A stretch of 64,000 nt of DNA from Halapricum desulfuricans. GTDB taxonomy: Archaea; Halobacteriota; Halobacteria; Halobacteriales; Haloarculaceae. Positions 17,514 through 26,245 of this stretch are shown here, piece by piece (position 1 is the first letter of the stretch; the number at the start of each line of letters is the position of its first letter). A program made the translations under genes and the position numbers. Under the pieces are notes generated by a model. The model saw only the letters and a list, made by a program, of their open reading frames with translations. It did not search any database and was not told the DNA's origin. Where the stretch lies: NCBI RefSeq assembly GCF_017094505.1, contig NZ_CP064787.1, forward strand, positions 744,001-808,000. The letters are read 5' to 3'.

Positions 17514-18035
17514 ATGCACGTCGATATCGTGCCGGTCGGCGACGTGTCCGCCTCGGTCAAACGCGAGGCGTCGGCCGGACTCCGATCTGTCTACGACTGC
17601 GACGTGACCGTCCACGACACGCAGTCGATCCCGACGGGGGCCTACGATTCGAGCCGCGAACAGTACCGGGCCGAGGAGTTCATCCAGCTCGCCAGCGAGC
17701 TCGGTGGGGGCCAGAAGAACATCGCGATCACCGACAAGGACCTGTTCTACCGGCGGCGCAACTACGTCTTCGGACTCGCCTATCTCGACGGCAACGGGTC
17801 GGTCATCTCGACCTATCGCCTGCAGACCTCCTCAGACGGCGGCTTCACCAACCGCTCCTCCGGCGAGGTGTTCGCCGAGCGCGTCCGCAAGGAGGTCGTC
17901 CACGAGATCGGCCACACCCTCGGGCTCGAGCACTGCGACAACAAGCGCTGCGTGATGAGTTTCTCCCCGACCGTCCGCGAGGTCGACGTCAAGGAACAGC
18001 ACCTCTGTGGGTCCTGCCAGCGCGAGATCCTCTAG
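17514..18035 (+). CDS. amzA: Archaemetzincin zinc metalloprotease
   Basis: 173 residues. The active site HEIGHTLGLEHC (about residue 129) is followed by DNKRC, then VM, and after about 17 residues by CGSC. This is the archaemetzincin arrangement: three histidines bind catalytic zinc and four cysteines bind a structural zinc. The physiological substrate in archaea is unknown. ATG 17514 was chosen because it gives the typical N-terminus MHVDIVPVGDV. The coding style is much more GC-rich than in the element on the left and marks the return to chromosome. Confidence 0.93.
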   Translation: MHVDIVPVGDVSASVKREASAGLRSVYDCDVTVHDTQSIPTGAYDSSREQYRAEEFIQLASELGGGQKNIAITDKDLFYRRRNYVFGLAYLDGNGSVISTYRLQTSSDGGFTNRSSGEVFAERVRKEVVHEIGHTLGLEHCDNKRCVMSFSPTVREVDVKEQHLCGSCQREIL

Positions 18036-18073
18036 TCGCCGGGTTCTTGTTCCGACCTCGCCTTTCTCGATAC

Positions 18074-18865
18074 ATGTCTGACCTGCTGACAGTCGCCGAG
18101 CGCGCGGCCGACGCCGGCGCCGAGTTCGCGATCGAGCGGTTCCGTCGCGACGTCGCCGTCGAGACCAAATCGACGGCGATGGATCTCGTCACCGAGGTCG
18201 ACCGCCGCGCACAGGAGCGCATCGTCGACGTCGTCCGCGAGCACGACCCCGACGCGACGATCGTCGCCGAGGAAGACGACTTCCGCAAGACGGTCCCGGA
18301 CCGCGGCGAGGCCTGGGTGATCGACCCGATCGACGGCACCACGAACTTCGTCCACGGGCTGCTGACGTGGGGCCCCGCCGTCGCAGTCGTTCGGGACGGC
18401 GATCCCGTGGCCGGTGCCGTCGTCGCTCCGGCGCGCGAGGAGCGCTATCTCGTCGGTCCCGAACGCGCGACCGGGAACGGCGACCCCCTGCGCGTCAGCG
18501 ACCGCTCCGACCCCGACTCGTTCGTCGTCGCCCCGATCCTCCGGTACACCGGAAGTGCGGCCGACAGGGACCGGTTCGCCGCCCTGACGACCCGGCTGGT
18601 GACCGAACTGGGCGACGTGCGACGGCTCGGGTCGGCGCAGGTGACCCTCGCGCTCGTCGCGGCGGGAGTGCTCGACGCGACGATCGGACCGTTCCCGCCG
18701 AACGCGTGGGACACCGTCGCAGGGGCGCTCATGGTCGAACGCGCCGGCGGGACCGTCACCGATCTCGCCGGCGAGCCGTGGACGCCCGACAGCGACGCGA
18801 TCGTCGCGACCAACGGCGAGGCGCACGACGCCGTCCTCGACCGGCTCGACGGGTTCGACGAGTGA
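18074..18865 (+). CDS. Inositol monophosphatase / FBPase-family sugar phosphatase
   Basis: 263 residues. Metal-binding motifs are intact: EEDD (about 77-80), WVIDPIDGTTNF (about 87-98, the D-P-x-D-G-T core) and the C-terminal NAWDTVAGAL (about 217-226). In archaea this family covers inositol-1-phosphatase and fructose-1,6-bisphosphatase, acting in lipid or gluconeogenic pathways; I cannot choose between them. The last 54 nt plus the stop are duplicated in tandem after the gene (18811-18968). Confidence 0.88.
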   Translation: MSDLLTVAERAADAGAEFAIERFRRDVAVETKSTAMDLVTEVDRRAQERIVDVVREHDPDATIVAEEDDFRKTVPDRGEAWVIDPIDGTTNFVHGLLTWGPAVAVVRDGDPVAGAVVAPAREERYLVGPERATGNGDPLRVSDRSDPDSFVVAPILRYTGSAADRDRFAALTTRLVTELGDVRRLGSAQVTLALVAAGVLDATIGPFPPNAWDTVAGALMVERAGGTVTDLAGEPWTPDSDAIVATNGEAHDAVLDRLDGFDE

Positions 18866-18968
18866 TCAACGGCGAGGCGCACGACGCCGTCCTCGACCGG
18901 CTCGACGGGTTCGACGAGTGATCAACGGCGAGGCGCACGACGCCGTCCTCGACCGACTCGACCGATTC
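18811..18968. repeat. Tandem duplication of the phosphatase 3' end, 56-nt period
   Basis: Copies start at 18811, 18867 and 18923. The first two are almost identical over 56 nt and contain the final 18 codons and stop of the phosphatase gene; the third is partial (about 46 nt, with mismatches near its end). The period is not a multiple of three, so only the first copy is read in frame. Confidence 0.9.
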
Positions 18969-18974
18969 GCCGCG

Positions 18975-19232
18975 CTAGCGCGCGTCTCTGAGCGCGCCGA
19001 TCAGTTCGGTCTCGTCGACGAACAGTTCGAACCGCTCGCGGCCGTCGACGGCCACGACCGGCACGCGGTCGCCGTATCGGTCGCGCAACGCCGGATCGCT
19101 GTCGACGTCGACGGTCTCGATCGCGACCGGAATCGAAGCCTCCTCGGCGGCCGATTCGATCGTCTCGACGGCCTCCTCGCAGAGCTCGCAGGGGTGGCGG
19201 CGATACACGGTGATGGGGACCGGATCGGTCAT
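18975..19232 (-). CDS. Glutaredoxin-like thiol-disulfide protein
   Basis: 85 residues from the ATG at 19230-19232 (MTDPVPITVYRRHPCELC). The active site CELC sits after a first beta strand; PVVAVDG follows at the place of the cis-proline loop. This is the small glutaredoxin/thioredoxin-like fold that reduces disulfides in the cytoplasm; haloarchaea use gamma-glutamylcysteine rather than glutathione. The gene ends close to the duplicated phosphatase tail and its stop region lies beside the third repeat copy. Confidence 0.88.
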   Translation of the reverse strand: MTDPVPITVYRRHPCELCEEAVETIESAAEEASIPVAIETVDVDSDPALRDRYGDRVPVVAVDGRERFELFVDETELIGALRDAR

Positions 19233-19284
19233 CGATCGGGCTTTGCGCCGCGCCCGTTTTTGCCTTCCGGCCCGTCTGGACGGT

Positions 19285-20244
19285 ATGAGCAACTGGTCGA
19301 TCGACGACGCGCCGCGACTCGAGGACGAAACGATCGTCGTCACCGGGGCCAACAGCGGGCTCGGTTTCGAGGCGACACGAGTGTTCGCTCAGCGCGGCGC
19401 GACGGTCGTGATGGCCTGCCGGAGTATCGAACGGGGCGAGGACGCTCGACGGGAGATCGAAGCGACGGACCCGGACGGGCGACTCGACGTCCGGGAGTGT
19501 GATCTGGCCGACCTCGAGTCGGTGGAGCGCTTCGCCGAGGGGGTCCGCGAGACCTACGACTCGATCGACGCCCTCTGTAACAACGCCGGCGTGATGGCGA
19601 TCCCCCGCAGCGAGACCGCCGACGGCTTCGAGACGCAGTTCGGCGTCAACCACCTCGGACACTTCGCGCTGACGGCCCAGTTGCTGGAGCCGCTGCGCGC
19701 CGGCGGCGAGACGCGTGTGGTCACCCAGTCAAGCGGGATGCACGAGCGCGGCGAGATCGACTTCGAGGACCTCCACGGGGAGCGCGACTACGACAAGTGG
19801 GACGCCTACGGACAGAGCAAGCTGGCGAACGTGCTGTTCGGCTACGAACTCCAGCGGCGACTCGACGCGGCGGGGATCGAGGACGTCACCAGCGTCGTCG
19901 TCCACCCCGGCTACGCGGACACGAACCTGCAGGCCCGGACGGGCCGCGAGTCCGGTTCGAAACTCGTCTACACAGGAATGAAACTCGCCAACGCGATCTT
20001 CGCACAGTCGGCCCGACAGGGCGCGCTCCCGATGATCTACGCGACGGTCGCCGAGGAGGTCGACGGCGGCAGCTACGTCGGGCCCGGCGGGTTCCTGAAC
20101 ATGCGAGGCGCGCCCGAGGAGCAGCGGTCGAGCGATCGATCCTACGACCGGGAGACCGCGAAGCGACTGTGGGCAGTGTCCGAGGACGCGACCGGCGTGG
20201 CGTACGATTTGCCGACGAGTGGTGACGGTCCGTCGAGCGCGTAG
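19285..20244 (+). CDS. Short-chain dehydrogenase/reductase
   Basis: 319 residues. The nucleotide-binding motif TGANSGLG is at about 22-29, CNNAGVMA at about 98 and the catalytic serine (TQSSGM) and YGQSK (Tyr/Lys) follow. It resembles retinol-dehydrogenase or WW-oxidoreductase-like SDRs, which are slightly longer than classical ones. The substrate is unknown. The start ATG at 19285 lies 52 nt after the divergent glutaredoxin start, so the two may share a promoter region. Confidence 0.9.
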   Translation: MSNWSIDDAPRLEDETIVVTGANSGLGFEATRVFAQRGATVVMACRSIERGEDARREIEATDPDGRLDVRECDLADLESVERFAEGVRETYDSIDALCNNAGVMAIPRSETADGFETQFGVNHLGHFALTAQLLEPLRAGGETRVVTQSSGMHERGEIDFEDLHGERDYDKWDAYGQSKLANVLFGYELQRRLDAAGIEDVTSVVVHPGYADTNLQARTGRESGSKLVYTGMKLANAIFAQSARQGALPMIYATVAEEVDGGSYVGPGGFLNMRGAPEEQRSSDRSYDRETAKRLWAVSEDATGVAYDLPTSGDGPSSA

Positions 20245-20310
20245 TCGCGGCCGTTGGACGGGACGCGCTTCGCGACCGTCCCGACGGCGCCCGGTATGAC
20301 GAGGCGTCGA

Positions 20311-20934
20311 TCAGACGATGCCACCGGACTCGAGGAGTGTGGACACCACCGAGAGGATCTCGCGTGCGGCTCCGAACGTCCGGAACCCGTACCCGAACCC
20401 GATCGCACCCACGGGAATCGCCGCCAGCGTCGCCCGCCGGTAGGACGTCTCGTGGACGACGGCGATGCCGACGACCAGCAGGACGAACCCGTACACCCCG
20501 CAGGCGAGTCTGACGGCCGGCACGGGAACGCCGGCCGCGACGCACGGCGCGCTCGCGTACGCGAGTACCTGCACCGTCTCGCTGACGCCGGCGCGATCGG
20601 AGACGAGCGCCATCAAGACGAGCGTCTGGAGCGCGACCAGCAGGTGCAGCGCCACCGGCGCGACGAGCACGACCGTCAGCGCGAGCGCGAGGACCGGCCC
20701 GGCGACCGGGTGGCTGCTGACCGCCGGCGCGCCGTCGGCGACGAGCAGATACCGCCCGCCCTCTGCGACGAACACGACCGCCATCAGGAAGAACAGCCCG
20801 GGGGCCTGATCGGCCGGGGCGACGCCCGTCCGGAAGAACCGCCGCGGGGCGGTCAGCACCTCGAACCAGGCGCGGGCGACCGCTCGCGGCCCCCGATCGC
20901 GCCCGCCCTCCGGGTCCTCGATCCACTGTGTCAC
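20311..20934 (-). CDS. YIP1-family membrane protein
   Basis: 207 residues with five hydrophobic stretches, among them LFFLMAVVFVAEGGRYLLV, LALALTVVLVAPVALHLLVA and LACGVYGFVLLVVGIAVVHE. The soluble N-terminus ends in the pattern PRRFFRTGVAP, common to archaeal Yip1-like proteins. The start codon is GTG. The function of archaeal family members is unknown. It stands alone, facing left. Confidence 0.8.
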   Translation of the reverse strand: MTQWIEDPEGGRDRGPRAVARAWFEVLTAPRRFFRTGVAPADQAPGLFFLMAVVFVAEGGRYLLVADGAPAVSSHPVAGPVLALALTVVLVAPVALHLLVALQTLVLMALVSDRAGVSETVQVLAYASAPCVAAGVPVPAVRLACGVYGFVLLVVGIAVVHETSYRRATLAAIPVGAIGFGYGFRTFGAAREILSVVSTLLESGGIV

Positions 20935-21000
20935 GCCCGCCTCTTGCAGCGGTGGTGATTTGTCCGTTTGGAAACCGGCCGTCCGCTCACGAAACAGTCG

Positions 21001-21486
21001 TTACTCGTTCGCCGTGGCTCTGACCGTACTTCCGATCGCGAGCGCCGCACCGATGATGACGAGGTTCTTGACGATGTACTGGCCCTCGACGGTCAGCGCG
21101 TAGGGCACCGTCGTGAAGACGACCTCGGGCAACAGCACAATCGGCAGGAACGTCCCGGGCAGCTGCAGAAAGAGCAGGAAGATCCCGGCCCGGATCAGCG
21201 GCCGATAGAGCAGGAAGAGCCCGATGAGCATCTCCCAGACGCCGAGCACGGGGACGAACACCTCCGGCGGGACGACGTAGACGGTGGACGCGACCAGCTC
21301 CGCCGCCGGGCTGACATCAAGCACTTTCAGCGCGCCGAACCAGATGAACACGACAGCCACGGAGACCCGGAGCATCGGAATACTCCATCGCTCCATTGCC
21401 CGGGCGATGGTCCTGTCGAGTTCGTCGAACCGCGCTTTGTACGTCTCGAGTCGCTCGCTGACGGTTCCGTTTTCCATGGCTGACAT
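21001..21486 (-). CDS. DoxX/DUF417-like membrane protein
   Basis: 161 residues from the ATG at 21484-21486 (MSAMENGTVSERL). Four membrane helices are visible, the first reading VSVAVVFIWFGALKVLDVSP, the second LGVWEMLIGLFLL with the conserved W-E. This is the pattern of DoxX-like and YkgB (DUF417) proteins, small membrane proteins often tied to redox or stress response. A second ATG (21477) would shorten it by three residues. No operon partner is visible. Confidence 0.75.
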   Translation of the reverse strand: MSAMENGTVSERLETYKARFDELDRTIARAMERWSIPMLRVSVAVVFIWFGALKVLDVSPAAELVASTVYVVPPEVFVPVLGVWEMLIGLFLLYRPLIRAGIFLLFLQLPGTFLPIVLLPEVVFTTVPYALTVEGQYIVKNLVIIGAALAIGSTVRATANE

Positions 21487-21560
21487 ACGTGCTGGGCCCG
21501 AAAATCCCTTTCTGCTGATATCGGCAGGCCCGGCTGGTCGGATCGTCGCTCGACCCGGTC

Positions 21561-21726
21561 GCTCAGTTGTCACGGCACACGAGCTGTGAAGGCTAATCGC
21601 CGGCGCCTTCCACACCGCCGCTCAGTTCGCACGGCACACGATCCGGGAAAGCTAATCGCCGGCGCCTTCGATGCCACCGCTCAGTTCGCACGGTACATCA
21701 CCCGTGAAGCTAATCGCCGGCACCGA
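21561..21726. repeat. Tandem duplication of the FMN-reductase 3' end, 59-nt period
   Basis: Copies begin at 21561, 21620 and 21679 with gctcagtt, then cacggcacac, and end in gctaatcgccggc. The third copy contains the stop codon of the reductase gene (21710-21712) and its last codons. The first two copies lie downstream and resemble each other more closely than the copy in the gene. Confidence 0.88.
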
Positions 21727-22288
21727 CGTTCTCCTCGCTCTCGAACGACGCCGGTTCGGGCTCGATGTTCGCGTACTGGACGGCGTCCGCACCCAGCGTC
21801 GCCACGCGCGACTCCAGGTCGCTATCGACGAACTCGCCGTCTTCGATCGCGCTGCTGGCTCGCGGAACGGCCGCCTGATGGGGGATCACCCAGCAGTCAA
21901 GCGCCCGACAGACAGACCGCAGGTGATCCAGCGCGGTGATCGGAAACGACCCGCCGGCGACCGCGAGCAGCCCGACGGTCTTCTTCTCGAACTCGTCGAA
22001 CCCGCAGTAATCGAGCGCGTTCTTCAGCGGCGCGGCGTACGAGCCGTGATACACCGGCGTTCCAAGCAGGATCGAATCTGCCGCCCGGATTCGCCGTGTG
22101 AGCTCGGGGGCGTCTCCGGCCTCCCGGGCGTCCGCGTCGAAGACCGGCAGTTCGAGCTCGCGGAGGTCGATCAGATCGGTGCTCGCGCCGGCCGCGCTGG
22201 CGTCCCGCAGCGCGCGCTCCAGCGCGACTCGCGTGTAACTGTCCTCCCGGAGACTTCCAGCGACCGCGGCGACGTGTGGCTCGGACAT
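21710..22288 (-). CDS. NADPH-dependent FMN reductase family protein
   Basis: 192 residues from the ATG at 22286-22288 (MSEPHVAAVAGSLREDS). GSLREDS is the phosphate-binding loop for FMN, and GTPVYHGSYAAPLKNALD is the conserved motif after strand three. This is a flavodoxin fold; members reduce FMN, quinones or chromate. The 3' end is copied twice downstream. The C-terminus after the fold is short and acidic. Confidence 0.9.
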   Translation of the reverse strand: MSEPHVAAVAGSLREDSYTRVALERALRDASAAGASTDLIDLRELELPVFDADAREAGDAPELTRRIRAADSILLGTPVYHGSYAAPLKNALDYCGFDEFEKKTVGLLAVAGGSFPITALDHLRSVCRALDCWVIPHQAAVPRASSAIEDGEFVDSDLESRVATLGADAVQYANIEPEPASFESEENVGAGD

Positions 22289-22355
22289 GGACCGTCGTAC
22301 TCCCACCGCCACAAAGAGTGTCGGGGGAATATGATCGATATGTGTGATCGGGCGG

Positions 22356-22640
22356 CTACGGTTCGAACGACGCTCCGACGGCCTCGGCAATCGCCCGGAG
22401 ATCGGCCTTCCGGAACGTGGCGTCGTCCGCCGCTGCCGGTGACTCCGCGAGGCCGACCTGCGCCCGGATCAGTCGGCGCATCCGCGTCGTCGATGGCCGT
22501 CCAGCACGGTCGATCTCGACGTCAAGCACCCCGCAGATCGCCTCTAGCTCTTCTTTCGTGAACGACGCCTCAACGTCCCGTTCGAAGCGGCCTGTCGCCG
22601 CTCGGATCGCGTTCCGAATCTCGTGTACGGTCGGGCTCAT
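22356..22640 (-). CDS. Small haloarchaeal protein with two similar halves
   Basis: 94 residues, no membrane segment. The protein seems to contain an internal repeat: FTKEELEAICGVLDVEID in the first half and FRKADLRAIAEAVGASFEP in the second, each a helix-turn-helix-like unit similar in spacing to SAP/HeH nucleic-acid-binding motifs. I do not know the family. No operon partner is visible. Confidence 0.7.
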   Translation of the reverse strand: MSPTVHEIRNAIRAATGRFERDVEASFTKEELEAICGVLDVEIDRAGRPSTTRMRRLIRAQVGLAESPAAADDATFRKADLRAIAEAVGASFEP

Positions 22641-22752
22641 CGTTCTCTACTTCCCTGTCGGGTTCTTCACGGTTCCGACTTGATAGCACTGCACCGCTTG
22701 CCGGGGGAGTGCGAGCCAAAGAACCAAGACAGTCGCAGGTGCAACGACACGT

Positions 22753-23076
22753 ATGGATCTCGGGATCATCGTTGAGACGAACGACCCAGAGAAGGTCTGG
22801 AACGGCTTTCGGCTCGCGAACACAGCACTGGAAGACGGCCACTCCGTCGAGACGTTTCTCCTCGGTGACGGCGTCGAGGCGCCCGATCTCGAACACCCGA
22901 AAATGAACCCGCGCGGCGCGATGCGCAAGTACGTGCTCAACGACGGCGAACTGCTGGCCTGTGGGACCTGTCTCGACTCGCGCGACCTCGAGTCCGGCGA
23001 GCTCCGTCCCCGGGCGACGATGAGCGACTGTCTGGCCGTCGTCGAGAACGCCGACAAGGTGCTCACGATCGGATAG
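22753..23076 (+). CDS. DsrE/TusD-like sulfur-relay family protein
   Basis: 107 residues. The fold starts with DLGIIVETNDPEKVWNGFRL and a middle helix ANTALEDGHSVETFLLGDGV, the DsrE/DsrF pattern. Two cysteines in ACGTCLDSR (about residues 70-73) stand where the sulfur-carrying cysteine of the family sits. Members take part in sulfur relay or tRNA thiolation. The partner is not in the window. Confidence 0.85.
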   Translation: MDLGIIVETNDPEKVWNGFRLANTALEDGHSVETFLLGDGVEAPDLEHPKMNPRGAMRKYVLNDGELLACGTCLDSRDLESGELRPRATMSDCLAVVENADKVLTIG

Positions 23077-23100
23077 CGGAGTCCGACACGGCGGTCACTA

Positions 23101-23832
23101 TCAATCCGCCGGTCGTTCGGATCGGCCCTGCTCGACCGACAGCGGGTCACCTGTCGACTGTGCGGTCACCAATCGCAGGAACTCGCCCGCGCTGGTGAGT
23201 AGCTTGTTCTCGGCTTTCCGGAGGTGCTCCTCGTAGGTCGACCGGGCGATGTCCGTCTGCGCGGCCAGCTCCCGCAACGAGGTCCGTCGAGGCTGTTCGT
23301 AGTACCCGCGCTCCAGCGCCAGCCGGAGCGCCGCCAGCTGTCGGTCGGTCAGTCCCTCGAACAGTCGGTCGACCGGCGCGAGCATGCTGTGGGGGACCGG
23401 CTCCTGCTCGATCGACGTCTTCGAGAGGACCTCGATCTCGCGGTCGTCCTCCAGGTCTTGCAGCAGCGCCCGGACGTCCGCTTCGTCGAACGCGATGACG
23501 GTGTAGTGCTCCCAGCCCTGACGGTGGATCGTCGGCGGCTGGTAGAGGCAGTTGTGCTCCTCGAAACGCTCGACGATCGACCCCTCCAGCGAGCAGAGAC
23601 ACGACTGCGTGACGACGTGCAGCCCCGACTCGTCGACCGATTCGTGCAGGACCGTCCCGATGTCGTCGATTCGGTCGAGCACGTCCGCGCCCGGGACGTC
23701 CGGCGCCGTGATCTCCACGACCTGACAGTCGTCGAGGTACCACTCCCTGATCGTCAACTCGGGGTTGCGCTCGGAGATCTCCCGGTAGGGACACTCGTGT
23801 CTGACCCGGAAGGACGCCTCGTAGAGGCTCAT
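23101..23832 (-). CDS. Bat-type HTH-10 transcriptional regulator
   Basis: 243 residues. The C-terminal part (about 168-220) is the haloarchaeal HTH-10 domain: LTDRQLAALRLALERGYYEQ, then TSLRELAAQTDIARSTYEEH and LRKAENKLL. The N-terminal 150 residues resemble the GAF-like sensor region of bacterioopsin-activator proteins, with a C-x-C pair (SCLCS). It is divergent from the MFS transporter at 23921 and may regulate it. Confidence 0.9.
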   Translation of the reverse strand: MSLYEASFRVRHECPYREISERNPELTIREWYLDDCQVVEITAPDVPGADVLDRIDDIGTVLHESVDESGLHVVTQSCLCSLEGSIVERFEEHNCLYQPPTIHRQGWEHYTVIAFDEADVRALLQDLEDDREIEVLSKTSIEQEPVPHSMLAPVDRLFEGLTDRQLAALRLALERGYYEQPRRTSLRELAAQTDIARSTYEEHLRKAENKLLTSAGEFLRLVTAQSTGDPLSVEQGRSERPAD

Positions 23833-23920
23833 ACCTGCTTTTGTCCCGCCATATGATTAAGGGTACCGGACATGGCCGGCAGCATATACAATCGAGTGGT
23901 GCTCGTACGGGCGAGCACTC

Positions 23921-25201
23921 ATGGACGAGACCACGGAATTGCGACAGGGGATCCGCGAGCACCTCGGGCAGTTCTCGCTGCACGTGCTGCTGGTGTTCGC
24001 GACCGGGCTGACGATCGGCTCCGAGCGGACGGTCGTTCCCGTGCTGGGCGAGGACGTCCTCGGCGTCGAGTCGTTTCTCGTCATCGGATCGTTCGTCGTC
24101 TCCTTCGGATTCGTCAAGGCACTGCTGAACCTCTACGCGGGCAAGTGGGGCGAGGAGTACGGCCGCAAGCCGGTGCTCGTCGCCGGGTGGCTCACCGCGC
24201 TGCCGATCCCGGTGATCCTCATCTACGCGCCCAGTTGGGCCTGGATCACCGTCGGGAACGTCCTGCTCGGGATCAACCAGGGATTGACCTGGAGTATGGC
24301 GATCAACGCGAAGATCGACCTCGCCGGTCCCGACCAGCGCGGGCTGGCGGTCGGGATCGACGAGGCGTTCGGGTACACCGGCGTCGCAGTCGGCGCGTGG
24401 GTCACGGGCGTCATCGCCGGTCGGACGAGCCTTCGGCCCGAACCGTTCTACTTCCTGGCGGTCGTCGTCGTGCTGGCGCTGGTGCTGTCGGTCGTCCTCG
24501 TCAGAGAGACCGTCCAGCTGGCGCGTCTGGAGGGCGACGACGACCACCGCGACGCGAACCTCCCGTTCCGTGCCGTGCTGAAGCGGGCGACCTACGGCGA
24601 CCGGACGCTGTTCGCCGCGGCCCAGGCCGGCCACGTCGAGAACTTCGTCGACACGCTGTTCTGGATCGCCGTCCCGCTGTATCTCACGAGCGAGGGACTC
24701 GCGATCGAGGCCGTCGGCGTCGTCGTCGGGATCCACAGCGCGATGTACTTCCTGCAGATCGGGACCGGCGGACTCGCGGATCGGATCGGCCGCCGGCCGC
24801 CGGTCGTCTGGGGGATGTTTCTGGCCGGTGGCGGCGTCCTCGGGATGGCCCTCGTCGATAGCTACCTCGGCTGGGCGGTGCTGGCCGCGCTCTCGGGGCT
24901 CGGCATGGCGCTGCTGTACCCGAACCTGATGACCGTGCCCGGCGACGCGGCCCACCCCTCCTGGCGTTCGGCGGGCATGGGCGTCTACCGGATGTGGCGC
25001 GACGCGGGCTACGGCGTCGGGGCCGTCCTCATCGGCCTGTCGATGGAACTGGTCAGTGCAGAGGCCGCGTTCTACGTGACCGGCGGGCTGATGTTCCTCT
25101 CGGGCGCGGTCGTGTACGGCTGGATGGAGGAGACCCACCCGGAGTTCGGGACGCACGAACCACCGGCACCGGCTCCGGAGGCCGCGGTCGCCGACGATTG
25201 A
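23921..25201 (+). CDS. Major facilitator superfamily transporter
   Basis: 426 residues with about 12 membrane helices. The loop between helices 2 and 3 has the MFS pattern GKWGEEYGRKPVLVAG, and the equivalent loop in the second half reads GGLADRIGRRPPVVWG. The substrate is not evident; such genes near Bat-type regulators are often drug or metabolite exporters. It starts 88 nt from the divergent regulator and ends 3 nt before the convergent mutY stop. Confidence 0.9.
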   Translation: MDETTELRQGIREHLGQFSLHVLLVFATGLTIGSERTVVPVLGEDVLGVESFLVIGSFVVSFGFVKALLNLYAGKWGEEYGRKPVLVAGWLTALPIPVILIYAPSWAWITVGNVLLGINQGLTWSMAINAKIDLAGPDQRGLAVGIDEAFGYTGVAVGAWVTGVIAGRTSLRPEPFYFLAVVVVLALVLSVVLVRETVQLARLEGDDDHRDANLPFRAVLKRATYGDRTLFAAAQAGHVENFVDTLFWIAVPLYLTSEGLAIEAVGVVVGIHSAMYFLQIGTGGLADRIGRRPPVVWGMFLAGGGVLGMALVDSYLGWAVLAALSGLGMALLYPNLMTVPGDAAHPSWRSAGMGVYRMWRDAGYGVGAVLIGLSMELVSAEAAFYVTGGLMFLSGAVVYGWMEETHPEFGTHEPPAPAPEAAVADD

Positions 25202-25204
25202 TCA

Positions 25205-26131
25205 CTACTGCAGTCGAACCACGGCGTCGCCGTCCCGCGTGTCGAGTTCGACCAGTCCATCGGCCTCGAGATCGGAGACCAGTTCTCGCAGCCACTCGCG
25301 GCTCCCCTCGCCGTCGCCGTCGGGGACGTAATCGACCCGGACGCGCGGGCCGAGGTCGTCGAGCGGCAGTTCGTTGGCGTCTCCGAGCACCGAAATCACC
25401 CGACCCCGGAACTGCCGGCGGCTCCCCTCGAAGTCGGGCTGGGTCGGGACGTCCGGCGCGGTGAAATCGCCGGTCTCGTAGGCGTCACACCACTTCCGCC
25501 AGGGACAGGCCGCGCCGTCACAGGCCGGCGTCTTCATGCAGGCCACGCCCCCGAGTTCCATGATCGCGTTGTTCCAGACCCGCGACTCGCCGTCGGGCAT
25601 GAGCTGTCCCGCGATGCGCTCGAACGCGTCGTCCTCGTCCGGGACACCGAAAGCGCGATACAGCACTCGCCTAACGTTCGTGTCGACGACCGCGTCGCCG
25701 TTGTCGAACGCGAAGGAGGCGACGGCGTTGGCGGTATAGGGACCGACGCCCATCAGCTCCTGCAGGTCGTCGGGATCGCGGGGGAACTGCCCGCCGTGTT
25801 CGTCCCGGACTTCCCGGGCAGCCTCGTGGAGGTACTTCGCGCGGTTGTTGTACCCGAGGCTGTGGTCGGTCCAGAAGCCGACGACGTCAGCCCGGTCGGC
25901 CGCGGCGAGATCCTCGACGATCGGCCAGCGGTCGAGAAAGTCCGCCCAGGCGTCGACGACGCGGTCGAGCTGAGTCTGCTGGCTCATCACTTCCGAGACG
26001 AGGATCGGATACGGATCGGTCGTCTCCCGCCAGGGGTACTCCCGGTGGTCGGCCTCGTACCATTCGATTAACGCCGCCCTGACGCGATCGACGTCGTCAG
26101 GGAGACACCCGCTACCGGACGCCTCGGTCAT
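25205..26131 (-). CDS. mutY: A/G-specific adenine DNA glycosylase MutY
   Basis: 308 residues from the ATG at 26129-26131. The helix-hairpin-helix GVGPYTANAVASF (about 125-137) is followed by the catalytic Asp in VVDTNVRR (about 150). SEVMSQQTQLDRV in the N-terminus matches the MutY MSQQTQ motif. Four cysteines for the iron-sulfur cluster are present, with spacing C-x5-C-x4-C-x5-C rather than the common C-x6-C-x2-C-x5-C. The C-terminal domain for 8-oxoG recognition is replaced by a winged-helix-like stretch. It removes adenine opposite 8-oxoguanine. Confidence 0.93.
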   Translation of the reverse strand: MTEASGSGCLPDDVDRVRAALIEWYEADHREYPWRETTDPYPILVSEVMSQQTQLDRVVDAWADFLDRWPIVEDLAAADRADVVGFWTDHSLGYNNRAKYLHEAAREVRDEHGGQFPRDPDDLQELMGVGPYTANAVASFAFDNGDAVVDTNVRRVLYRAFGVPDEDDAFERIAGQLMPDGESRVWNNAIMELGGVACMKTPACDGAACPWRKWCDAYETGDFTAPDVPTQPDFEGSRRQFRGRVISVLGDANELPLDDLGPRVRVDYVPDGDGEGSREWLRELVSDLEADGLVELDTRDGDAVVRLQ

Positions 26132-26245
26132 CACCGGTTTGTTCGGCCGCGGACGTTTGATACTGTCGGCACGGCCGCGGGAATCGAGGTCCGATCGGAC
26201 CCACACTGATATGTACGAGGAGAGTAAACACCCCGAGGAGAGCCG

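Noticed and set aside
23147-25156. 669-residue open frame on the minus strand
   Set aside because: It lies antisense to the MFS transporter and in another frame of the Bat-type regulator; low-complexity charged composition.
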